Below are positions 34,333 through 41,154 of a stretch of 64,000 bases of DNA, in pieces. The translations under genes were made by a program, and so were the position numbers. Within the stretch, counting starts at the first letter, position 1, and every line of letters begins with the position of its first letter. The DNA comes from Brevibacterium marinum (GTDB lineage: Bacteria > Actinomycetota > Actinomycetes > Actinomycetales > Brevibacteriaceae). The notes beneath the pieces were generated by a model. It was not told the DNA's origin. It did not search any database and worked only from the letters and a program-made list of their open reading frames with translations. The stretch is taken from positions 3,782,001-3,846,000 of the forward strand of contig NZ_JAATJN010000001.1 in NCBI RefSeq assembly GCF_011927955.1, given 5' to 3'.

Positions 34333-35496
34333 GTGGCGCACGTGGTCGAGTTCGACTCCAAGGACTTCATGAGTGATTTCAAGGCGCTCATCGAATGTGA
34401 GTCGTTCTCGCAGGACGCCGACTCTCTGGCGCGCAGTGCCCAGCTCGTCTCCCGCATCGGCACGGGCCTGCTGGGCGCGGCTCCACACATCATCGAGACC
34501 GATTCGCATCCTCATGTGCTGTGGCGCTTCGGCACGGGACCACGCAGGGTCGTGCTCATCGGGCATCACGACACCGTATGGCCGACCGGCACGCTCACGG
34601 ACTTCCCCTATTCGGTGGCCGAGGGAGTCGTTCGCGGACCGGGAGCCGACGATATGAAGGGCGGTCTGCTCATCGCACTGTATGCGATGGCTCGCCTGCG
34701 GGCACAACGGGGCAGCCTCGACGGCGTCAGCATCCTCATGACCGGAGACGAAGAGCTCGGCTCCCCCGGTTCCCGGCAGATCATCGAAGACGAAGCCCGT
34801 GGTGCCAAGGCTGCGTTGGTCTTCGAAAGCGGTGCACCCGATGGATCGGTGAAGATCGCTCGCAAAGGTGTCGCCATCTACTCCCTCGAGGTCACCGGAC
34901 TGGCCGCCCACGCGGGAGTCGAACCCGAGAAGGGCATCAACGCCACGATCGAGGTGGCCAATCAGGTCGTCGGGATCGCGGCGCTGCACGATCCGTCAGT
35001 CGGGACCTCGGTCGTGCCCACCGTCATGCACAGCGGCTCGACGACGAATACGGTACCCGCCAGAGCTGTAGTCGGTGTCGACTCCCGTGCCGCCTCGGTG
35101 ATGGAACAGGAACGCATCGACGGGATCCTCAGCTCCCTGTCCCCCACTGTCGCCGGGGCGAAGGTCGACGTCAGAGGCGGGATCAATCGGGCACCTCTGG
35201 AAGAGAAGATGGCGATGGGTCTCTACGCCCGGGCGCAGCGCCTCACTGCCGACCTGGGCCACCCGCCGCTGCGGTCCGTGGCCGTCGGCGGCGGGTCGGA
35301 CGGCAACTTCACCGCAGGCGTCGGCACACCGACCCTCGACGGTTTGGGCACCGTGGGCGGCGGCTCGCACGCCAGGACCGAACACGCTCTGCAGCTGTGG
35401 ATCCCCCGCCGAGTCGAACTCACCTCGGCATTGGTCGGCGAGCTACTCGCCGAGGACGAGACAGTCACCGCAGACGAAGCGCTCGCCGAGGACTGA
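34333..35496 (+). CDS. M20 family metallopeptidase (glutamate carboxypeptidase/deacylase type)
   Basis: A 387-residue dizinc hydrolase of the ArgE/DapE/CPG2 family. Zinc and catalytic motifs: GHHDTVWPTG, GPGADDMKGG, DEELGSPGS (general base Glu) and the C-terminal GGGSHARTEH. A dimerisation lid sits between about residues 180 and 300. Substrates of the family include N-acyl amino acids and glutamyl conjugates; none can be fixed here. GTG at 34333 follows AGAAAAGG; an upstream GTG in the same frame lacks a site. It ends 3 nt from the convergent holB. Confidence 0.88.
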   Translation: MAHVVEFDSKDFMSDFKALIECESFSQDADSLARSAQLVSRIGTGLLGAAPHIIETDSHPHVLWRFGTGPRRVVLIGHHDTVWPTGTLTDFPYSVAEGVVRGPGADDMKGGLLIALYAMARLRAQRGSLDGVSILMTGDEELGSPGSRQIIEDEARGAKAALVFESGAPDGSVKIARKGVAIYSLEVTGLAAHAGVEPEKGINATIEVANQVVGIAALHDPSVGTSVVPTVMHSGSTTNTVPARAVVGVDSRAASVMEQERIDGILSSLSPTVAGAKVDVRGGINRAPLEEKMAMGLYARAQRLTADLGHPPLRSVAVGGGSDGNFTAGVGTPTLDGLGTVGGGSHARTEHALQLWIPRRVELTSALVGELLAEDETVTADEALAED

Positions 35497-35499
35497 AGC

Positions 35500-36657
35500 T
35501 CACAGAGCCCCGGTGCGGTCCTCGAGCAGCCAGGGGTTCGACAGCAACACGAACGCCGATTCGACGATGAGCACGGGCGACATGTTCGTCTGCAGACGAG
35601 TTCTCGCCTGACCGATGGCGTCGATGCGCAGCAGCGTCGTATCGGGTCCGTCCCTGTTCGCCTGCTGGGCGATGAGGTCGCCTTCCCCCGCGTTGATCCA
35701 CCCTTCGCGGATGCCCAGCTGGTACATAAGGATATCGCGGTAGAGGCTCATGAGTTCGAGGAAGATCCGGTCGAGTTCGTCGTTGCGGGCCCGCACCGAG
35801 CGTCTCTTCTGCTCCTCTTCGAGCTTCCGGATCTGGGCCCTGGCCGAGGGCGGGATGGATTTCTCCGATTCGATGCCCAGGGTCGCCATGAGGTCGGCCC
35901 GCTCCGTGGAGTTGCGCTCCTCGACGCGGGCCTTCGCCGTTTCTGCGGCTTCGTCGACGATCCGACCCGCCAGGCGGATCGTCGCCCCCACAGAGGTCAG
36001 TTTGCCCGGTATCGCCAGGATCTGCCTGCGTTCTTCTCCTGCGGATTCGTTAAGCGCCATGTACTTCGCGCGACCGATGTGGTTCTGTGCCACGGCGGCC
36101 GCCCACTGCGCCCTGTCCTCGTCGACGTGATCACGTTCGATGAGGAGCTGCGCCACTGCGTCTCTGGAAGGGATGCGTAGGCGCACCGGGCGGCACCGGG
36201 AACGGATCGTGGTGAGCACGTCGATGGGGCTCGGCGCGCACAGCAGCCACACCGTGGCAGGTGGCGGCTCCTCGATGGCCTTGAGGAGGACGTTGGCAGT
36301 GCGTTCACTCATCCGGTCCGCGTCTTCGATGATGACGACGCGCCACGGTGAGTTCACCGGTGCTGACTGTGCCTTCGTCACCAGTTCCCGCACCTCGTCG
36401 ATGGCGATCACCGATTTCTGCGTCGACATGATCGTCAGCGATTCGTGATGGCCCTTGAGCACGCGGGCGGTGCCGTCGTCAGGTTCCTCACCGCCGGAGA
36501 TCAGAGCGGCGGCGAAGGCACGTGCCGCATTGGACCGGCCGGACCCCGGAGGCCCTGTGAACAGCCACGCGTGGGTCATCGCACCCGGTGAATACAGGGC
36601 ATGCCTCAGCTGTGTGACGACGTCGTCCTGGCCGACGAGTTCATTGAAGACGCTCAC
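35500..36657 (-). CDS. holB: DNA polymerase III delta-prime subunit
   Basis: A 385-residue subunit of the clamp loader. The AAA+ P-loop reads GPPGSGRS, with Arg where Lys is needed, as in catalytically silent delta-prime subunits. The dyad IIEDADRM and the sensor-1/SRC region TTIRSRCRPVRL are present. The usual zinc-binding cysteines between P-loop and Walker B are absent. The helical collar domain is at the C-terminus. GTG start directly abuts the tmk stop (TGAGTG), so the two are coupled. Confidence 0.92.
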   Translation of the reverse strand: MSVFNELVGQDDVVTQLRHALYSPGAMTHAWLFTGPPGSGRSNAARAFAAALISGGEEPDDGTARVLKGHHESLTIMSTQKSVIAIDEVRELVTKAQSAPVNSPWRVVIIEDADRMSERTANVLLKAIEEPPPATVWLLCAPSPIDVLTTIRSRCRPVRLRIPSRDAVAQLLIERDHVDEDRAQWAAAVAQNHIGRAKYMALNESAGEERRQILAIPGKLTSVGATIRLAGRIVDEAAETAKARVEERNSTERADLMATLGIESEKSIPPSARAQIRKLEEEQKRRSVRARNDELDRIFLELMSLYRDILMYQLGIREGWINAGEGDLIAQQANRDGPDTTLLRIDAIGQARTRLQTNMSPVLIVESAFVLLSNPWLLEDRTGAL

Positions 36658-39552
36658 TCAGTGACCCTCCGGGTTGTTGAAGCGCTGATGGTTGCGTTCT
36701 CGCTGCTTGCGCAGTCGTTCGCGGGCCTGACGTTCGATCTCGGCCTGGGCCTGGAGCCGTTCGCGACTCATCTGCCGAGCATTTCGCACGGGCAGAACCG
36801 TCGTCGCCGCGTCTTCGTCCTCCGCATGGTTCTCGTCCTCAGCATGAGGATCGGCCTCGCTGCGGCTGTCGACCTGTTTGACGACGCGAGTCTCCGCTTC
36901 CTCCGAAGGATGCGTCTCGATCTCATCCGTCGAAACCGAGTCCTCATCGCCGTCGTCTTCCGACACGGGAGCGCTGGGTGTCAATCCGTGGGACGGCAGC
37001 ACAGTGGTGGCCTCATCCGCGTCGGACTCATTACCGGGCTCAGGCTCGGACTCGCGGTCGGACTCGAATTCGTTCCCGCGGTCGGACTCGGACTCGTTCC
37101 CCGGGTCGCTTTCGGATGACGAGAGCACAGTCGTGGCGGCTTCGTCGCCAGAGGCAGAGGCAGAGTCGTCGCCCAAGGCCGTTTCGTCGTCAGGTGCGGG
37201 TTCGTACGTGTCCTCCGCGTCGTCCCCGGCGATCTGCACCGCCTGCTCTTCCGATGGGCTGTGTCGGCCCTGGTCTCGTTCATCGCTGTGGCGCAGGTCG
37301 GCGCCGAGGTCGACCCGCTCCGTTTCGACTCCGTCGTTGCGTTCTTCGGACTCTCGACGGTCGGCAGATTCCGGGATGAGTCGGTCGCCGGAGACCGGTA
37401 CGAATCGGACTCCGGGCTCGGGGGTGAAGTCGTCCTCTGCGGCCTCTCCCGCGTCCGGCACGGCTTTCGCCTCGGCTCTCTCCTCCCCCAGGTCCAGTCG
37501 CTCCGACGACTCGGTCTCCCCGGTTGCTTCGGCCGAATCTTCACCGGTGGCCTCGGACGGATGACTTCCGGCCACCTCGGCGACTGTCGGCCCTGCACCG
37601 GCAACGGATGCACTTCCGAGGTGCTGCGGCAACCGGGTGCGGACCGCGGTGAGGATCTCGGCGGTCAGGTCGTCTTCGCTCACCGAGGCGTCGAGGACGA
37701 CATAACGATCTGGCTCCTTGTGCGCCCGGGACAGATAGGTCTGACGGACCCGCTGGTGGAACTGCTGGTCTTCCTCGTCGAGATAGTTGTTCTCGTCGCG
37801 CTTGCCCATCCGCGCCGCCGCGGTCTCGGGATCGATGTCGAGAACGATCGTCAGGTGCGGGACCAGTCCCTGGGTCGCCCATTTGCTCAGCGCCAGAATC
37901 GTCTTGGGATCGAAGTTGCGGCCCGCTGCCTGGTAGGCGACGGTCGAATCGATGTACCTGTCGGTGATGACGATGTGTCCGCCGTCGAGGCTCGGATCCA
38001 CGAGAGAGGCCACATGGTGGGCGCGGTCGGCGGCGAAGAGCAGCGCCTCTGTGCGAGGACTCGGCGGATCGGAGTCGAAGAGCACAGAACGGATCTTGCG
38101 TCCCAGTTCGGTGCCTCCCGGTTCACGGGTCGCTTCGACATTGTGTCCTTCGTCGGCGAGGATCTGTGAGATCCGTTTGATCTGCGTGCTCTTGCCCGAA
38201 CCGTCGCCGCCTTCGACGGCGATGAAGAATCCGGCGCCGAGGCGTTCCGCTGGATTGCCGAGGCCGCCGTTCGCTCCGTCCTCGGGGGCGCTGGGCGGAC
38301 GGAATCCGTGCACGATGTCGACCGACAGTCCCTGCAAACCATGTGGGTCGAAGATGAAGAGGCCGATGATTCCGGCGATCACTGCGGTCAGCCCCATGAT
38401 TCCGAACGCGACGTCGCTGGGGGCCAGCAGCCATTCCGTCACCGAACCGACCGGGACAGTGATGCCGAAGTCGATGGCGTTGAGGATGAGCGCCACCACA
38501 GCGCCGCCGACGGCTCCGATCCTTCGGGAGAAATCATAGGGCTGTGAGCGCACGCCGATTCCGACGAGGAAGGCGATGACGGCGGACAGGACGACCTTGC
38601 CGGAGAGCTCGCTGATGGCTCCGGTGGCCAACAGCAGCACACCGGACACGGTCAGGGCGAAGGCGGACACGCGCGGTCGGGACATTCCGGGGGCGAAGGT
38701 GGGGCCCATTTCGAATCCGATGGCCCAGCCCACGAGCGCACAGGCGATGATGAGGGCGAAGCCGGCTTGGCCGAAGCTGTGCTCGACAGCTGTCGGCTGA
38801 GCGAGGATGACCGTGGTGCCCAGGACCGCGAAGAGCGCGATGCAGACCCACGGCTTTTCGATGTCCGCGGCGGGTCTGGCCACGCGCGCCTTGCTCGACG
38901 GGAATGCGCCCGTCGTTGCCGATTCGGCGTGCAGCGCACGTTCCGGGGTGAGAAAGATGATCACGGCGCCGACGGCCATGATGATGCCCACCAGAAGGCT
39001 CATCCACCCCAATGCCTGTGTCCCGGCGGCAGTTCCGCCGACGATCTGAAAGGAGAAGGAGACGAAGACGAGCACCGCTGCGGGAATCCCGACCCGACGC
39101 CACGGTTTCTCATTCGTGAAGGGATTGATGCTCATGAGCAGGCCGACGACGGCCCCGAGGAACAGTGCGGTGAGCCAGGTCAGCCAGGCGCTCGGGGCGA
39201 GGCTGAGGACGATGAGCAGTCCTGCCTCGACGACGGCGGCGATGCTCAGTGCGAGCTTGCGCACGGCCGGGCCCCTGGTCGCAAAGACCTTCTGCGGAAT
39301 GAACAGGCCGGCGCCGGCGAGGACGAAGACGATCAGCAGAGACAGGCTCCCCAGCTGATTGTCGAAGCCTCCCGCCTCGATGCCATCGGCGATGGTGGTG
39401 AAGGCCCGACCGCTGATCGTGGAGACCAATCCGTTGGTGCCGGCCACGACATAGCTGATCGCCACGAGCACGATCAGTGCACCCCAGGCGGCGGTCTCGG
39501 CGACCAACCGGCCAGGGGCTCCGGGAAGTCGATGTCCTGTAGTCGTCAACAT
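36658..39552 (-). CDS. tmk: Thymidylate kinase fused to an N-terminal membrane domain
   Basis: A 964-residue fusion. Residues 1-410 form a hydrophobic domain with about 12 spans, MFS-like in character. The dTMP kinase domain (about 440-640) has the P-loop EGGDGSGKST (447-456), TREPGGTELG, the DRY motif ITDRYIDSTVAYQ, and a LID region around DENNYLDEED. A 320-residue acidic, Glu/Ser/Asp-rich tail follows and ends in an Arg-rich coil (about 40 residues). Phosphorylates dTMP to dTDP. Membrane-fused Tmk proteins are known from other actinomycetes such as Streptomyces. ATG at 39552 has only a weak site (TGTGAG). Operon with holB. Confidence 0.9.
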   Translation of the reverse strand: MLTTTGHRLPGAPGRLVAETAAWGALIVLVAISYVVAGTNGLVSTISGRAFTTIADGIEAGGFDNQLGSLSLLIVFVLAGAGLFIPQKVFATRGPAVRKLALSIAAVVEAGLLIVLSLAPSAWLTWLTALFLGAVVGLLMSINPFTNEKPWRRVGIPAAVLVFVSFSFQIVGGTAAGTQALGWMSLLVGIIMAVGAVIIFLTPERALHAESATTGAFPSSKARVARPAADIEKPWVCIALFAVLGTTVILAQPTAVEHSFGQAGFALIIACALVGWAIGFEMGPTFAPGMSRPRVSAFALTVSGVLLLATGAISELSGKVVLSAVIAFLVGIGVRSQPYDFSRRIGAVGGAVVALILNAIDFGITVPVGSVTEWLLAPSDVAFGIMGLTAVIAGIIGLFIFDPHGLQGLSVDIVHGFRPPSAPEDGANGGLGNPAERLGAGFFIAVEGGDGSGKSTQIKRISQILADEGHNVEATREPGGTELGRKIRSVLFDSDPPSPRTEALLFAADRAHHVASLVDPSLDGGHIVITDRYIDSTVAYQAAGRNFDPKTILALSKWATQGLVPHLTIVLDIDPETAAARMGKRDENNYLDEEDQQFHQRVRQTYLSRAHKEPDRYVVLDASVSEDDLTAEILTAVRTRLPQHLGSASVAGAGPTVAEVAGSHPSEATGEDSAEATGETESSERLDLGEERAEAKAVPDAGEAAEDDFTPEPGVRFVPVSGDRLIPESADRRESEERNDGVETERVDLGADLRHSDERDQGRHSPSEEQAVQIAGDDAEDTYEPAPDDETALGDDSASASGDEAATTVLSSSESDPGNESESDRGNEFESDRESEPEPGNESDADEATTVLPSHGLTPSAPVSEDDGDEDSVSTDEIETHPSEEAETRVVKQVDSRSEADPHAEDENHAEDEDAATTVLPVRNARQMSRERLQAQAEIERQARERLRKQRERNHQRFNNPEGH

Positions 39553-39633
39553 ACTCACAGCCCTACAATATCTGCCGCGACTGACATATCTCTTGGAACC
39601 GACCGGATCTCTTCTCACCGATGTCCGATCCTC

Positions 39634-39639
39634 TACTCT
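39634..39639 (+). promoter_or_regulatory. -10 element of the lipoate ligase-like gene
   Basis: TACTCT lies 7 nt before the GTG at 39647, the spacing expected for a transcript that starts at or near the initiation codon. Confidence 0.4.
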
Positions 39640-39646
39640 TGATTGC

Positions 39647-40402
39647 GTGCACACAACGAATACGGCCATGTCAGCCGTCGCGACCACGGGGCTGCCTCCG
39701 ACCGCTGAACTCGCCTTCGCTCGAGTCCTCCTCGACTCGGTCAAGCACGGCCGACGCGGGGCGACGCTGCGGATGTACCGTCCCCGACCGACGGTGGCGT
39801 TCGGCGCCAGGGATCGCTTCCTTCCCGGATTCCCCGAAGCCATCGAAGCGGCCCGGGACCACGGATTCACGCCCGCACTGCGCAGCCTCGGCGGTCGTGC
39901 CGCGGCCTACCACCGGGGATCGTTGGTCATCGACCACATCGAACCCAGCGACGCGTTCATCAAGGACACGACCGCCAGGTTCACCGGGTTCGGTCAGGAC
40001 TATGTCGAGGTGCTGCGGGGCATCGGAATCGACGCCCACCTCGGCGAGATTCCCGGCGAGTACTGTCCCGGTGAGCACAGCGTGAATGTGGCAGGTCGGA
40101 TCAAGGCGATCGGCACCGCCCAGCGCGTGGTCTCCGGTGCCTGGCTGTTCTCCTCGTCCGTGGTCGTCGAGGATCCCCATCCCATCCGCTCCGTCCTCAC
40201 CGATGTCGAGGCCGCGCTGGGCATCGAATGGGATCCGTCCACGGGCGGATCGATCAGCGAGATCCACCCCGAGATCACGACCGACACCGTCGCCGAGGCG
40301 TTCGCCTCCTATTATGACCACGCCGATCCGCACTCGCCCGGTGGACCCACCGAAGACGAGCTCGCTGCCCTGTCGGACAAAACCGGTGCGCATGTGCTGT
40401 GA
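39647..40402 (+). CDS. Lipoate-protein ligase family protein
   Basis: A 251-residue LplA/LipB/BirA-fold protein, which would attach or transfer lipoyl or octanoyl groups to E2 or GcvH proteins. The RSLGGRAAAYHRGSLVID segment corresponds to the RRxxGG acyl-adenylate loop and GRIKAIGTAQRV carries the conserved Lys. The C-terminal accessory domain of classical LplA is absent. No ribosome-binding site precedes any candidate start; GTG at 39647 directly follows a -10-like element, suggesting a leaderless message. ATG at 39668 or TTG at 39593 are alternatives. Confidence 0.8.
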   Translation: MHTTNTAMSAVATTGLPPTAELAFARVLLDSVKHGRRGATLRMYRPRPTVAFGARDRFLPGFPEAIEAARDHGFTPALRSLGGRAAAYHRGSLVIDHIEPSDAFIKDTTARFTGFGQDYVEVLRGIGIDAHLGEIPGEYCPGEHSVNVAGRIKAIGTAQRVVSGAWLFSSSVVVEDPHPIRSVLTDVEAALGIEWDPSTGGSISEIHPEITTDTVAEAFASYYDHADPHSPGGPTEDELAALSDKTGAHVL

Positions 40403-40479
40403 CGTCCTCGCGCCGTGGCACCGATGCCTCGTGACACCCCTGCCCGTGTAACACCGATGCGATTGGAGACCATGCCCTC

Positions 40480-40989
40480 ATGAATGTGCGCGAAGCGACG
40501 AGAAGTGATCTGCCCGACATCCTCCGACTGGTCCATGCCCTGGCCGTCTACGAAAAGGAACCCGACGCGGTCGAGGCCACCGAAGACGACTTCGCAGCGG
40601 TGATGTTTCCCGAGGACGGGCATCCGAACACCTACGGACTCGTCGCGGAAGCGGATGGGCGGATCATCGGCATCGCCATCTGGTTCTATACGTTCTCCAC
40701 CTGGACGGGGAAGAACGGAATCTGGCTGGAGGACCTGTTCGTCGACCCTGCTCAGCGAGGCAACGGAGCCGGCAAGGCGCTTCTGGGTCGCTTGGCCCAG
40801 ATCTGTCAGAAGCGCGGCCTGACCCGGCTCGAGTGGTGTGTCCTCAAATGGAACGAGCCCTCGATAGGCTTCTACCGCTCACTCGGCGCAGAGGACCAAA
40901 GCGAGTGGGAGACCTTCCGCCTCGACGGTGGGGCGCTGGACGTGTTCGCGAATCAGTCATCCGCAAACGCCTCAGGTGAAGGCGCCTAG
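40480..40989 (+). CDS. GNAT-family acetyltransferase, diamine acetyltransferase-like
   Basis: A 169-residue GNAT protein resembling spermidine/spermine N1-acetyltransferase: VHALAVYEKEPDAVEAT near residue 20, LEDLFVDPAQRGNGAGKALL (motif A) and the motif-B end WNEPSIGFYRSLGA. A polyamine or small amine is the likely acceptor by family. The gene is 77 nt after the lipoate ligase-like gene and could share its transcript. Confidence 0.85.
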   Translation: MNVREATRSDLPDILRLVHALAVYEKEPDAVEATEDDFAAVMFPEDGHPNTYGLVAEADGRIIGIAIWFYTFSTWTGKNGIWLEDLFVDPAQRGNGAGKALLGRLAQICQKRGLTRLEWCVLKWNEPSIGFYRSLGAEDQSEWETFRLDGGALDVFANQSSANASGEGA

Positions 40990-41041
40990 CGAGACCCAAC
41001 GCCCCTCACCTCAACACCCCTCATTTCAGCGGCCCTGAACG

Positions 41042-41104
41042 GCTTAGGTGGACGTTTTGGGCCGATCCCAGCGCGGAAAGTCAGCCCAGAACGTCCAGCT
41101 AAGG
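41042..41104. repeat. Intergenic palindromic repeat, copy 2 (GCTTAGGTGGACGTTTT type)
   Basis: Left arm 41042-41062 and right arm 41085-41104 pair imperfectly; the core GGACGTTTTGGGC is shared with 3036-3098. It lies between the convergent GNAT and topA genes. Confidence 0.75.
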
Positions 41105-41154
41105 ACGCCCCGAGGTCGGGCGACCGGTGTCAGCGGTCGGCCGAAGTGCTCTGG

